Shown here: positions 8,406 through 16,565 of the stretch, piece by piece
How positions within the stretch are numbered: the stretch's first letter is position 1
How the letters are laid out: every line of letters starts with the position of its first letter
From: Pararhodobacter marinus
Lineage (GTDB): Bacteria; Pseudomonadota; Alphaproteobacteria; Rhodobacterales; Rhodobacteraceae
Direction: 5' to 3'
Assembly: GCF_003122215.1 (NCBI RefSeq)
Contig: NZ_QEYD01000004.1
Span: forward strand, 310,001 to 374,000
Length of the DNA: 64,000 nucleotides
Made by a program: the position numbers and the translations under genes
The notes under the pieces: model-generated
The model's database searches: none
What the model saw: only the letters and a program-made list of their open reading frames with translations
What the model was told of the DNA's origin: nothing

Positions 8406-9551
8406 ATGGCGATTATCTACAGAACCTCGGCGCTTGCGCAGCGCCATGCCGAAATCGGCGGCGAGCTGGAAGATTGGAACGGCATGGGCACCGCCTGGTT
8501 CTACGACCACAGCGACGAGCGTGCCGAGGCGGATTACCTTGCCGTGCGGACCAAAGCGGGCCTGATGGATGTCTCTGGTCTGAAAAAGGTTCATCTGGTT
8601 GGACCTCATGCCGCTGCCGTCATCGACCGCGTGACCACCCGCAATGTCGACAAGATCATGCCGGGCCGCGCGATCTATGCCTCGATGCTCAACGACGACG
8701 GCAAGTTCATCGACGATTGCGTGATCTACCGGCTGTCGGTCAATCACTGGATGGTCGTCCACGGCGCAGGCACGGGCCACGAATCCATGGCCATGGCCGC
8801 TTTCGGCAAGAATGTCGCGATGATCTTCGACGACGCGCTGCACGACATGTCGCTGCAGGGGCCGGTGGCCGTCGATTTCCTGGCCAGGCATGTGCCCGGC
8901 ATCCGCGATCTCGCGTATTTCGGCATCATGCAGACCAAGCTGTTCGGCAAGCCGGTGATGATCTCGCGCACCGGCTATACGGGCGAGCGCGGCTACGAGA
9001 TCTTCTGCGAAGGCCGCCACGCGATCGAGCTGTGGGACACGATCCTGTCCGAGGGCAAGGATATGGGCATCCGGCCCGTGCAGTTCTCGACCCTCGATCT
9101 GCTGCGCACGGAAAGCTATCTGCTGTTCTTCCCCGGCGACAATTCCGAAACCTTCCCCTTCGCCGATGAGCCTGCCGGCGACACGCTGTGGGAGCTGGGC
9201 CTCGATTTCACCGTCTCGCCGGGCAAGACCGGTTTCCGCGGGGCCGAGAACCACTATGCGCTCAAGGGCAAGGAGCGGTTCAAGATCTACGGCGTGAAGC
9301 TTGAGGGCACCACCAAGGCCGATATCGGCGCCAAGCTGGTCAAGGACGGCAAGGAAGTGGGCCTTGTGACCTTCGGGATGCATTCGGGGCTGAACAACCA
9401 CAATGTCGGCATCGCCCGGATGCCCGTCGATTGCGCCGTGCCGGGGGTGAAGATGGTGGTGGTGAACGCGGACGGCACCGAGATCCCCTGCGTGACCGAA
9501 GAGATGCCCTTCTACGACAAGGACAAGTCGATCCGCACCGCCAAGGGCTGA
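8406..9551 (+). CDS. dmmD: GcvT-family subunit of dimethylamine monooxygenase (DmmD)
   Basis: A 381-residue aminomethyltransferase (GcvT) fold protein, recognisable by the THF-binding landmark SRTGYTGERGYEIF in its middle and the C-terminal GcvT barrel. It is the first gene of a four-gene run in the order D-A-B-C described for dimethylamine monooxygenase of Roseobacter and Pseudomonas (heme-dependent oxidative N-demethylase, delta subunit). The expected role is to bind the one-carbon unit released from dimethylamine onto THF. Start ATG 8406 is preceded by GGGAGGTC; an in-frame ATG at 8376 has no comparable site. It is a paralogue of the C-terminal half of Tdm. Symbol assignment follows gene order and family, not a direct comparison. 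Confidence 0.85.
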   Translation: MAIIYRTSALAQRHAEIGGELEDWNGMGTAWFYDHSDERAEADYLAVRTKAGLMDVSGLKKVHLVGPHAAAVIDRVTTRNVDKIMPGRAIYASMLNDDGKFIDDCVIYRLSVNHWMVVHGAGTGHESMAMAAFGKNVAMIFDDALHDMSLQGPVAVDFLARHVPGIRDLAYFGIMQTKLFGKPVMISRTGYTGERGYEIFCEGRHAIELWDTILSEGKDMGIRPVQFSTLDLLRTESYLLFFPGDNSETFPFADEPAGDTLWELGLDFTVSPGKTGFRGAENHYALKGKERFKIYGVKLEGTTKADIGAKLVKDGKEVGLVTFGMHSGLNNHNVGIARMPVDCAVPGVKMVVVNADGTEIPCVTEEMPFYDKDKSIRTAKG

Positions 9552-9559
9552 CCCCTTTG

Positions 9560-9589
9560 ACAGGCGCCGCCGGGAACGGGGGCGCCTGT
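9560..9589 (+). other. hairpin between dmmD and dmmA
   Basis: Arms 9560-9568 (ACAGGCGCC) and 9581-9589 (GGCGCCTGT) pair perfectly over nine bases around a 12-base loop, with no T run after it. Within a likely single transcript it may set the ratio of DmmD to DmmABC by processing or partial termination. Confidence 0.45.
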
Positions 9590-9628
9590 GTCGCAACAGG
9601 CAACAGGACAACGGGAGTGACCGCCGCG

Positions 9629-10237
9629 ATGTCGAAATTCCAGTTCCCCAAGAGCATTGCGAGCCGCCCGGTCTATGGCACCCTCGCGCCGCGACCGGGC
9701 AAGGCGCATCTGATGATGGCCGATGCCGAGGGCGCCGAGGCGCTGCTCGATCTGGCCGCGCAGGATGCGGGCCTGATGGGCAAGGCGCATATCCTTTATA
9801 TCCCGCGCGATACCGGCCAGACCTATACCGACCGGCTGCGCGCGCTGGAGCCCGCGCAACTTTATGTGGGCCCCAGCTTTGACGCGGCTTTGCCGCGCCT
9901 GCGCCGGGTGCTGTCGGACGCGCATATGGGCCTGCAGGTCTATCTGGCGGGAACCGAGGGCCTGATGGGGCGCGCGGCGGCCGAGGTCACGGCCGCGGGC
10001 ATCCCCCTTGGCGCGGTGCAGACAGAGCATCGCGGCTCGGTCGCGCGGCGGATGCAATGCGTCCATTGCAAGGGCATCACCGAGGACGTCACCACCGACC
10101 CCTTCACCTGTTCGCATTGCGGGCTGAACCTGTTCGTGCGCGACCATTACTCGCGCCGCCTTGCCGCCTTTCAGGGCGTGTGCATCGATGCCGAGGATCC
10201 CGGCAACGTCCCCGAACCCGTGGAGCTGTACAAATGA
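9629..10237 (+). CDS. dmmA: dimethylamine monooxygenase subunit DmmA
   Basis: A 202-residue protein of the DmmA-like family. The first ~135 residues form an alpha/beta region; the C-terminal part carries two CxxC pairs, C144/C147 and C161/C164, a compact metal-binding knuckle (zinc ribbon or rubredoxin-like). In the heme-dependent oxidative N-demethylase this small subunit belongs to the complex passing electrons from the flavin/ferredoxin subunit to the heme subunit; its exact role is not settled. I chose ATG 9629, ten bases after GGGAG; a GTG slightly upstream is possible. The stop overlaps dmmB by four bases (ATGA), implying translational coupling. Confidence 0.88.
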   Translation: MSKFQFPKSIASRPVYGTLAPRPGKAHLMMADAEGAEALLDLAAQDAGLMGKAHILYIPRDTGQTYTDRLRALEPAQLYVGPSFDAALPRLRRVLSDAHMGLQVYLAGTEGLMGRAAAEVTAAGIPLGAVQTEHRGSVARRMQCVHCKGITEDVTTDPFTCSHCGLNLFVRDHYSRRLAAFQGVCIDAEDPGNVPEPVELYK

Positions 10238-11220
10238 GCGCCGCCCCCCAGAAAGCCAAGGCCGGCGCCGAGAAGATCGAGGTGATCGTCAGCGCCGTCG
10301 TCCCGGTCAACGACCTGGTCACCCGCTTCGAGTTCCGGCGCCCCGACGGCGCGCCCTTCCCGCCGTTCTCGGCCGGGGCGCATACGGTCGTCGAGATGAA
10401 CGACGCGGGCCGTACGCGCCTGAACCCCTATTCGCTGATGTCGGACCCCGCCGATTCCGGCACCTACGCCATCTCGGTCCGCCGCGACGATCAGGGGCGG
10501 GGCGGGTCGCTGTTCCTGCATCGCAACGTGAAGCCCGGCGACCGGATGACGCTGTCCTATCCGGTCAACCTGTTCCCGATCGATCTGCGCGGGCGCAAGC
10601 ATGTGTTTCTGGCCGGCGGGATCGGCATCACGCCCTTTCTTGCCATGATCGCGCAGCTTGAGAAGCTCGGCGCGCGGTGGGAGCTGCATTACGCCTGCCG
10701 CAACGAGGCGCTCGCCTCCTATGCCGACGTTCTGACCGCCCGCCATCCCGGCAAGGTCCGGATCTATTACGACGACCGCAAACAGGCGATTCCGCTGGGC
10801 GATCTGCTCGACGGACAGCCGCTGGGCACGCATGTCTATGTCTGTGGCCCCAAGGGCATGATCGAATGGGTGCACCGCACCGCCACCGAACATGGCTGGC
10901 CCGACGACAACGTGCATTCCGAGGAATTTCTCGCCCCGCAGCCCGGCCAGCCCTTCGAGGTGCGGCTGTGCAAATCCGACATGACGATCACCGTGGGCGA
11001 GAATGAAAGCCTGCTGGAAGCCATGGAGCGTTGCGGTGTCGACGCGCCCTTCCTGTGCCGGGGCGGCGCCTGCGGACAATGCGAAACCGATGTCGTCGAG
11101 CATGACGGCGAGTTCATCCACCGCGACCACTGGCTGGAAGACGATCAGCAGGCGAGCGGCACCAAGATCATGCCCTGCGTCAGCCGCTTTGTCGGCCCGA
11201 CGCTGGTTCTGGACCGATAG
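10234..11220 (+). CDS. dmmB: dimethylamine monooxygenase reductase subunit DmmB (phthalate-dioxygenase-reductase type)
   Basis: A 328-residue PDR/VanB-type oxidoreductase with three modules: a flavin-binding barrel with NPYS at 64-67, an NAD(P)-binding domain with GGIGITP at 128-134 and CGPKGM at 204-209, and a C-terminal plant-type [2Fe-2S] ferredoxin domain with cysteines C275, C280, C283 and C315. It takes electrons from NAD(P)H and feeds the heme-containing oxygenase subunit. The ATG at 10234 overlaps the dmmA stop by four bases, and dmmC follows after ten. The family assignment is firm; the dimethylamine role comes from the operon. Confidence 0.92.
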   Translation: MSAAPQKAKAGAEKIEVIVSAVVPVNDLVTRFEFRRPDGAPFPPFSAGAHTVVEMNDAGRTRLNPYSLMSDPADSGTYAISVRRDDQGRGGSLFLHRNVKPGDRMTLSYPVNLFPIDLRGRKHVFLAGGIGITPFLAMIAQLEKLGARWELHYACRNEALASYADVLTARHPGKVRIYYDDRKQAIPLGDLLDGQPLGTHVYVCGPKGMIEWVHRTATEHGWPDDNVHSEEFLAPQPGQPFEVRLCKSDMTITVGENESLLEAMERCGVDAPFLCRGGACGQCETDVVEHDGEFIHRDHWLEDDQQASGTKIMPCVSRFVGPTLVLDR

Positions 11221-11230
11221 GGAGCATCGA

Positions 11231-12298
11231 ATGACCATCCAGTTCAACGACGAGACCTTTCGCGGCGATTACTCCTTCCGCAACTCGCCCTGGGCCATCA
11301 GGCGCTTCCCGTTTCCGTTCCACGAAGACAGTTACATGTACTCCGTGAACATGGAGCAGCATCGCGGCGGTCCGGCGGGATCGGTCTATGAAAAGCGCTT
11401 CGATGTCGACGAGCATTACGTCTCCGAGATGCGCGACCGCGCGATCGTGCTGGCCGAGGATCCGCTGCGCTGCCAGTCGCTGCCGCATATGACGCTGGCG
11501 GGCTGGGACCTGCTGGAGCTCATCATGGTCTCGAAATCCGAGGATTATCCGGACCTGTTCGAGCTGCACCGCGACGGCGAACGCTGGCGCTGGGTGAACA
11601 GGCCTATGGGAATCGACGATACCTTCACCTTCATGGACGAAACCACGCTGCCTTACGGCCCGATGGAATACATCACCCGCCAGACGCAGGGCGATTTCGC
11701 CGTGCTGGATCAGCGCGACGACAATCTGTGGATGGATGCCGGGATGGTGACGACGCAGGCGGACTGGTCGCTGGATTTCGATATCGGCATGAATTTCTTC
11801 GAATGGCACGCTCCGGTGCCGCTGGCGCATGAGATGGGGATCTTCAAGCGCGCGCTGAAATTCCTGATGAACGTGCAGCAAGGCGCGCCGGCGCGGCGGC
11901 TGAACTGGACGATGACGGTCAACCCGCTGCTGGATACCAGCCCCGAGAATTACCACAAATGGGGCATCCAGAAGACAGAACTCACGCCAGAGAATATCGG
12001 CGCCAAGCAGCATCTGCGGGTCGAGCTGCAGACCTTCTACCGGCTGCCGCGCTCGAACGCGCTGGTGTTTCCGATCCGCTGCTACCTGATCGCGTTTCAG
12101 GATCTGGTCACGGTGCCCAAATGGGGCCGCCGCCTGCACCGGGTGATCCGCGATCTGCCGGACGAACTGGCGACCTACAAGGGTTTCATCGCCAACCGGC
12201 CCCTCATGCTGGATTACCTGAGCCGATACGATGACGGGTTGCCCACCTCGCCCGGCGTCTGGCCCGATCTGGACACCGAGCCGCCGCTGCAGAAATGA
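11231..12298 (+). CDS. dmmC: heme-dependent oxidative N-demethylase catalytic subunit (DUF3445; DmmC)
   Basis: A 355-residue DUF3445/HODM alpha-subunit-like protein. The family has a PAS-like heme fold that oxidatively demethylates dimethylamine to methylamine and formaldehyde, as described for the Pseudomonas mendocina enzyme. Typical segments are the N-terminal FPFPFHEDSYMYSVNM region and the QTFYRLPRSNALVFPIRCYL segment near residue 275. The start at 11231 follows GGAGCATCGA. It is the last gene of dmmDABC and is followed immediately by a strong terminator. The symbol dmmC follows gene order; some naming schemes call this polypeptide HODM alpha. Confidence 0.88.
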   Translation: MTIQFNDETFRGDYSFRNSPWAIRRFPFPFHEDSYMYSVNMEQHRGGPAGSVYEKRFDVDEHYVSEMRDRAIVLAEDPLRCQSLPHMTLAGWDLLELIMVSKSEDYPDLFELHRDGERWRWVNRPMGIDDTFTFMDETTLPYGPMEYITRQTQGDFAVLDQRDDNLWMDAGMVTTQADWSLDFDIGMNFFEWHAPVPLAHEMGIFKRALKFLMNVQQGAPARRLNWTMTVNPLLDTSPENYHKWGIQKTELTPENIGAKQHLRVELQTFYRLPRSNALVFPIRCYLIAFQDLVTVPKWGRRLHRVIRDLPDELATYKGFIANRPLMLDYLSRYDDGLPTSPGVWPDLDTEPPLQK

Positions 12299-12304
12299 GA
12301 TCCG

Positions 12305-12329
12305 GCCCCCCGCAATCCGGGGGGCTTTT
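12305..12329 (+). terminator. intrinsic terminator after dmmC
   Basis: A perfect eight-base stem, GCCCCCCG (12305-12312) with CGGGGGGC (12318-12325), five-base loop, followed by TTTT. It sits between the convergent ends of dmmC and the XRE-cupin regulator. Confidence 0.85.
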
Positions 12330-12979
12330 CACTTTTCGCGCGGGTAGCTGATGATCGACAGGTAGCGCGCGGGGAGTTGCACCAGCCGTTCGGGCCCGTG
12401 CGGCGCGTCGGCATCGAAGAACAGCGTGTCACCGGGTTCCAGCGGATACATTTCGGCCCCGTGGCGGTAATCGACCTTGCCCTCCAGCATGTAGATCATC
12501 TCAATCCCGTCGTGCTGAAACGTCTTGAACACGTCCGATTCGGAATCGAGCTGGATCAGGTAAGGCTCGACGATGACCCCGCTGGCATTCGAGCCGATAT
12601 GGCCCAGAAGCTTGTATTGATGCCCCGCGCGGGTGCCCGCCCGCTCGATCTCGACCCCGCGCCCCGATTTCGTATGCACTGCCTGCCGCCGCTCCTCGTA
12701 TCCCTTGAAAAACGCGGTCAGGGGCACCGACAGGGCATCGGCCAGTGTTTGCAAGGTGGTCAGCGAGGGCGAGGTGTTGCCGTTCTCGATCTTTGACAGC
12801 ATGCCGATCGACAGGTCGGTCAGCCGGGACAGCTCGGCCACGGTGATGTTCTGCTGCTTGCGATACGCGCGGACCTCGCGACCGATGGCGACTTCGAGGA
12901 TCTTTTCGCGCGCGTCGCGCAGGCTGTGCGGATCCTGTGTCAGCCTGGACCCCGTTTCGGTCGCCGCGCCCTTGGTCAT
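12329..12979 (-). CDS. XRE-family regulator with C-terminal cupin domain
   Basis: A 216-residue protein with an XRE helix-turn-helix at about 30-90 (REVRAYRKQQNITVAELSR, then IGMLSKIENGNTSPSL) and a cupin_2 barrel at about 140-210 with the HDGIEMIYMLEGKVDYRHG motif. Such regulators (PuuR-like) sense small metabolites, often amines or amino acids, through the cupin. Its position at the end of the dmm operon, convergent with it, makes it a candidate controller of amine genes and perhaps the binder of the 22-bp palindrome at 8300-8321. The ATG at 12979 is the first good start. It is separated by 120 bases from the GlxA-type regulator upstream on the same strand. Confidence 0.9.
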   Translation of the reverse strand: MTKGAATETGSRLTQDPHSLRDAREKILEVAIGREVRAYRKQQNITVAELSRLTDLSIGMLSKIENGNTSPSLTTLQTLADALSVPLTAFFKGYEERRQAVHTKSGRGVEIERAGTRAGHQYKLLGHIGSNASGVIVEPYLIQLDSESDVFKTFQHDGIEMIYMLEGKVDYRHGAEMYPLEPGDTLFFDADAPHGPERLVQLPARYLSIISYPREK

Positions 12980-13099
12980 GCCGTGTGTCTCTCTTCCGCA
13001 AGCCGGCCCTGCTGCCGCAAGCCCGGATCCGTGCCCCAGTGTGGGCGCTCCATAGCGCAGGGCGGCGCAAAGGGCGACCGTCCTCGTGTGGTCGGCGCC

Positions 13100-14047
13100 T
13101 CAATCCGCTTCCTTCCGGGCGCGCAGCGACGACGGCGGCGCGCCGAACTGCGCGCGAAAGGCTTCCGTGAAGTTGGCCTGACGCGCAAAGCCCGTCATCA
13201 GCGCGATTTCGGACAACGGCAGACGGGTCGAGACGATCAGGTCGCGCGCGGTTTCCAGCCTGATGCGGCGATACTCGGCCATCACCGAACGGCCGAGGCT
13301 GGCATTGAACTGCCGCTGCAATTGCCGCGCCGAAAGCCCGGCCAGCGCGGCAAGCTGGTCGTGCGACAACGGGTCGGCGATATGCGATTCCATCAGCTCC
13401 AGAGCCGCTGTCACCGGCCCGGGCAGGGCGCCGTAACGCGCCGCGATCGAGGCGGTCTGCGGCGCCTCGGGGCTGCGGATCTCGGTCTGGATGAACCAGT
13501 CGGAAATGCGCTGGGCGAAAGCCGTGCCATGCGTGCGGGCGATGATCGCGTGCATCATGTCCAGGGGCGCCGCGCCGCCCGCGCAGGTATAGCGGTCGCG
13601 GTCGATGACGAAGAGCCGGCGCTCCAGCAGCCAGGCGCCGCCCAGCGCCTCGAAATCTTCGTAATGGTGCCAGTGGACGGTGAAGCGGCGCTGGTCCAGA
13701 AGCCCGGCCTTGGCCAGGATCACCGCCCCGCCGGAAATGCCGCCCAGAGCGATGCCCTGACGGTCCGCCTGCCTGAGCCACGCGAACAGCGCGGGGTCGG
13801 AGACCCGCGCGGGATCGCCGCCCGCCGCCACGAAGATCAGGTCGAAATCGAGCGCCACCTCGCGATAGGGGCGGGTCGGAAAGCTGGCGCCCACCGACGA
13901 CAGGGCCGCGCCGCCGTTGCGTGACAGCAGCGTCACCTCGAACGCCTGACCGTCCGAAAACAGGTTTGCCGCCCGCAACGGTTCCAGCGCCGAGGCGGTC
14001 GACAACAGCGCGTGTCCGTCGATCAGCAGAAAGGCGATGCGTCTCAT
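13100..14047 (-). CDS. GlxA-type transcriptional regulator (DJ-1/PfpI domain plus AraC HTH)
   Basis: A 315-residue regulator with an N-terminal DJ-1/PfpI-like domain (about 1-190, beginning MRRIAFLLIDGHALLSTAS) and two AraC helix-turn-helix motifs at the C terminus (about 220-315, including LSARQLQRQFNASLGRS and IALMTGFARQANFTEAF). I chose the ATG at 14047 because the DJ-1 strand starts there; the frame extends upstream without meaning. Relatives such as GbdR, CdhR and ArgR-like regulators control catabolism of glycine betaine, carnitine and dimethylglycine, all methylated amines, which suits this neighbourhood. It is divergent from amt across a 443-base gap. Confidence 0.9.
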   Translation of the reverse strand: MRRIAFLLIDGHALLSTASALEPLRAANLFSDGQAFEVTLLSRNGGAALSSVGASFPTRPYREVALDFDLIFVAAGGDPARVSDPALFAWLRQADRQGIALGGISGGAVILAKAGLLDQRRFTVHWHHYEDFEALGGAWLLERRLFVIDRDRYTCAGGAAPLDMMHAIIARTHGTAFAQRISDWFIQTEIRSPEAPQTASIAARYGALPGPVTAALELMESHIADPLSHDQLAALAGLSARQLQRQFNASLGRSVMAEYRRIRLETARDLIVSTRLPLSEIALMTGFARQANFTEAFRAQFGAPPSSLRARKEAD

Positions 14048-14490
14048 GGCAGCTTTTCCGGTCAGTCCGGATTTCGCAATAGGATGACCGGAAAAGGAAA
14101 GCAACCGGCCCGGCCCCGGACGGAAAACGGATCCTGTTCAGGCCGGGCAGGCGGGTCGGGACAACCAGTGCCGCCAGTCCGGTCGCACGACCTGACCAAT
14201 TGGGCGAATCTTTGGCGCCCGACCTCATTCTTCCTGCAGCGGATCGAACGCGGGACGCCTTTTTTTCAAGACCGGAAGACGTGCACGTTGCGCGCATATT
14301 TTCATCTTTCCGGGCCTGCCAGTCGCTTTCCTGACCCAAATTCATGCGCTATAAAATTCTTAAGAAGAAAAAATTTTGACTGAAAGTGATTCATTCCGCT
14401 CTGATTGTCGTCACTGAGTGAGCCACAGCAAGAAATTGGTTCAGGCCAAACCGGCTCGGGACAAACGACAACGCATAACGGGAGACTGAC
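14048..14490. promoter_or_regulatory. 443-base regulatory gap between GlxA-type regulator and amt
   Basis: No gene is convincing here. Visible elements are GGTCGCACGACC (14181-14192, inverted repeat), an AT-rich island with palindrome TTCTTAAGAA (14357-14366), and TTGGTTCAGGCCAA (14436-14449), which matches the tmm operator at 11 of 14 positions and lies 41 bases before amt. I found no clear sigma-54 -24/-12 promoter, although amt genes are often NtrC-controlled. The drop in GC suggests promoters for both divergent genes. Confidence 0.5.
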
Positions 14491-15870
14491 GTGGAACAGG
14501 AACTCGCATCCCTGACGGCCTCGATCGCCGAGATACAGGCGAACCTTGCCGCCACCAACGGCACGTTTTCGGAGACCTTCTATTATCTGACGATCCCCCT
14601 CATGGTGCTGATCCATGCCGGGTTCCTCGCCTACGAGATGGGCGCCTCGCGGTCGAAGAACGCGCTGGCCTCGGGCATCAAGAACATCCTCGCCTTCGCG
14701 ATGATCGTGCCGTTCTTCTATTTCATCGGCTGGTGGATCTACTGGGCCTTCCCCACAGGGCTGACGCTGTCCGAGGGCGCGATGGGCATTTCGGGGCTGG
14801 CCTATGCCAATGACATCGCCCTGCCCTGGAGCGACTATATGGGCCCCAACCTTGACGATCGCTCGTCGGGCGTGTTCTGGGGCGCCTTCGTGCTCTTCGC
14901 GGCGACCACCGCGTCGATCATGTCGGGCGGCGTGATCGAGCGTATCAAGCTGACGGGCTTCGTCGTGCTGGCGATCGTGCTGGGCTCTTTCGTGTGGATC
15001 CTTGGCGGCGCCTGGGGCTGGCACGCGGATGGCTGGCTGGTCACGCAATTCGGCTATCACGATTTCGGCGCGGCGGGTGTCGTGCACATGATCGCGGGCT
15101 TCTTCACGCTGGGCGTGCTGATCAATCTCGGGCCGCGAATCGGCAAGTTCAACGCCGATGGCAGCGCCAACCACATCGCCGGTCACTCCATGCCGATGAC
15201 GCTGATCGGGCTGATGCTGATCATCGCCGGGTTCTGGGGCTTCCTGATGGGCTGCGTCATCGTCCCGGGCGAGGCCTGGTCGTGGGGCAACGCGATCGAG
15301 GCCACGATCTATGGCACGCCGATGACGATCTCGGGCATGACCTTCAACACGCTCATGGGCTTTGCCGGCGGCATCATCGGCGCCTGGATGGTGACCCGCG
15401 ATCCGTTCTGGATGATGTCGGGCGCGCTGGGCGGGATCATCTCGTGCGCGGCGGGGCTTGATCTGTGGTACCCGCCGATGGCTTTCGTGATCGGCTTCCT
15501 CGGTGCCGCGATGATGCCCTTCGTCGCGTCGTTCATCGAGCGCCGCAAGATCGACGACGCGGTCGGCGCCTTCGCGGTGCACGGGTTCCTCGGCATGTGG
15601 GGCGTGATCGCGGTCGGCATCGCCGCGCAAGGCTATCCCGCGCTGTTCGGCGAGGACGTGATCCAGATCTCGTTCACCGGCCAGCTCATCGGCGCCGTGG
15701 TGATGGGGCTTCTGGGCTTCGTGCCGGGTTACGTCGTGTCCTTCATCCTGAAGGCCACGGGCCAGCTGCGGGTTCCCGAAGAGGCCGAGATCCGGGGTCT
15801 CGACGCGGTCAAGGTTCCGGCCTCGGCCTATCCCGAAGGGCTCAACATCTCGGTCAGCCCGGCTGAATAA
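14491..15870 (+). CDS. amt: ammonium transporter (Amt/MEP/Rh family)
   Basis: A 459-residue polytopic membrane protein of the Amt family with about eleven hydrophobic helices. The twin-histidine pore is visible in GAAGVVHMIAGF and FAVHGFLGMWG. The start is GTG 14491 after GGGAG; no signal peptide is obvious, and the extended N terminus (MEQELASLTASIAEIQANLA) is amphipathic. Amt proteins carry ammonium and methylammonium. No glnK gene is adjacent, unlike the common glnK-amtB pair; instead a 56-residue single-helix protein follows after 23 bases. Placement beside the amine-oxidation genes suggests recapture of ammonium or methylammonium released from methylated amines. Confidence 0.95.
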   Translation: MEQELASLTASIAEIQANLAATNGTFSETFYYLTIPLMVLIHAGFLAYEMGASRSKNALASGIKNILAFAMIVPFFYFIGWWIYWAFPTGLTLSEGAMGISGLAYANDIALPWSDYMGPNLDDRSSGVFWGAFVLFAATTASIMSGGVIERIKLTGFVVLAIVLGSFVWILGGAWGWHADGWLVTQFGYHDFGAAGVVHMIAGFFTLGVLINLGPRIGKFNADGSANHIAGHSMPMTLIGLMLIIAGFWGFLMGCVIVPGEAWSWGNAIEATIYGTPMTISGMTFNTLMGFAGGIIGAWMVTRDPFWMMSGALGGIISCAAGLDLWYPPMAFVIGFLGAAMMPFVASFIERRKIDDAVGAFAVHGFLGMWGVIAVGIAAQGYPALFGEDVIQISFTGQLIGAVVMGLLGFVPGYVVSFILKATGQLRVPEEAEIRGLDAVKVPASAYPEGLNISVSPAE

Positions 15871-15893
15871 TCAACACAGGGAAGGAAAACATC

Positions 15894-16064
15894 ATGGAAG
15901 CTCCGTTCACCGCGACCTCCTGGGATGGCATCACCGGCGCGATCTATGCGGGCCACGGCTCGGTCGAGGGGATGTGGGTCGCCGCCAGCCTCGCGCTGGT
16001 CGTCGTCGCCATCATCTTCGGCTGGCGCCACGAGCACCACGCCTACAAGGCGCTGAAGAAGTAA
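15894..16064 (+). CDS. 56-residue single-pass membrane protein downstream of amt
   Basis: A small gene with ATG 15894 preceded by GGGAAGGAAAA, and TAA at 16062-16064. Residues 1-25 are soluble (MEAPFTATSWDGITGAIYAG), 27-43 form one hydrophobic helix (MWVAASLALVVVAIIFGW), and the tail is basic and His-rich (RHEHHAYKALKK). It starts 23 bases after the amt stop and is followed by two hairpins, the second a clear terminator, so it is almost surely co-transcribed with amt. I do not recognise a named family. A single-helix companion could tune or stabilise the transporter, as small proteins do for other carriers; this is inference from position and topology. Confidence 0.75.
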   Translation: MEAPFTATSWDGITGAIYAGHGSVEGMWVAASLALVVVAIIFGWRHEHHAYKALKK

Positions 16065-16083
16065 CGTCTGACAACCTCGGTCC

Positions 16084-16137
16084 GGCCGGGCAATAGGCCC
16101 GGCCCTTCCGGCGGCGCCCCGGCGCCGTCGGTTTTTT
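16084..16137 (+). terminator. double hairpin ending the amt operon
   Basis: The first stem is GGCCGGGC (16084-16091) with GCCCGGCC (16097-16104), perfect. The second pairs 16108-16118 with 16121-16131 (eleven positions, one G-T wobble) and is followed by TTTTTT (16132-16137), a textbook intrinsic terminator. Confidence 0.85.
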
Positions 16138-16187
16138 GCCCCCGCACGCCGCGCATCCGCCGCGTCACGACACGAAAGGCCCCGACC

Positions 16188-16502
16188 ATGTCCTGGATCC
16201 TGCTGGCAATCGCCGGACTGCTAGAAATCGTCTGGGCGACGACGATGAAGGCCTCGAACGGCTTCACCGTGCTGGTGCCCAGCATCGTCACCGTGGTGGG
16301 CATCGTCGCCTCGCTCAGCCTGCTGGCCGTGGCGATGAAGGAGCTGCCCGCCGGGCCGTCCTATATGGTCTGGACCGGGATCGGCGCGGTCGGCACCTTC
16401 ATCGCCGGCGTGATCCTGCACGGCGAGGCGCTGAATGCCACGCGCATCGCCGCCGCCGTGCTGATCGTTGCGGGCATGACGCTGATGAAGCTCGACACCT
16501 GA
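16188..16502 (+). CDS. sugE: small multidrug resistance transporter, Gdx/SugE (guanidinium exporter) type
   Basis: A 104-residue, four-helix SMR protein with the essential glutamate at position 13 (AGLLEIVWATTMK). The WATTMKASNGFT and MVWTGIGAVGTFIAG segments match the SugE/Gdx branch, whose characterised members export guanidinium against protons, rather than the EmrE multidrug branch. It acts as a dual-topology dimer in the inner membrane. I see no guanidine riboswitch in the short leader after the amt terminator (16138-16187). It may be its own transcription unit. Some Gdx proteins carry related small cations, so an amine-efflux role beside this cluster is possible but unproven. Confidence 0.88.
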   Translation: MSWILLAIAGLLEIVWATTMKASNGFTVLVPSIVTVVGIVASLSLLAVAMKELPAGPSYMVWTGIGAVGTFIAGVILHGEALNATRIAAAVLIVAGMTLMKLDT

Positions 16503-16565
16503 CGCCCCGCCCCGACGAACGCCCCCGCGACGCAGACGGGGATGTCTGCGCGCGGGGCGACGCGG

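Noticed and set aside
12501-14345. Long minus-strand frame covering both regulators (614 codons)
   Set aside because: It is a different frame from the real XRE-cupin and GlxA-type proteins and has no domain character.
14100-14490. Sigma-54 promoter for amt
   Set aside because: GGC- and TGC-like pieces exist but none with the proper -24/-12 spacing.
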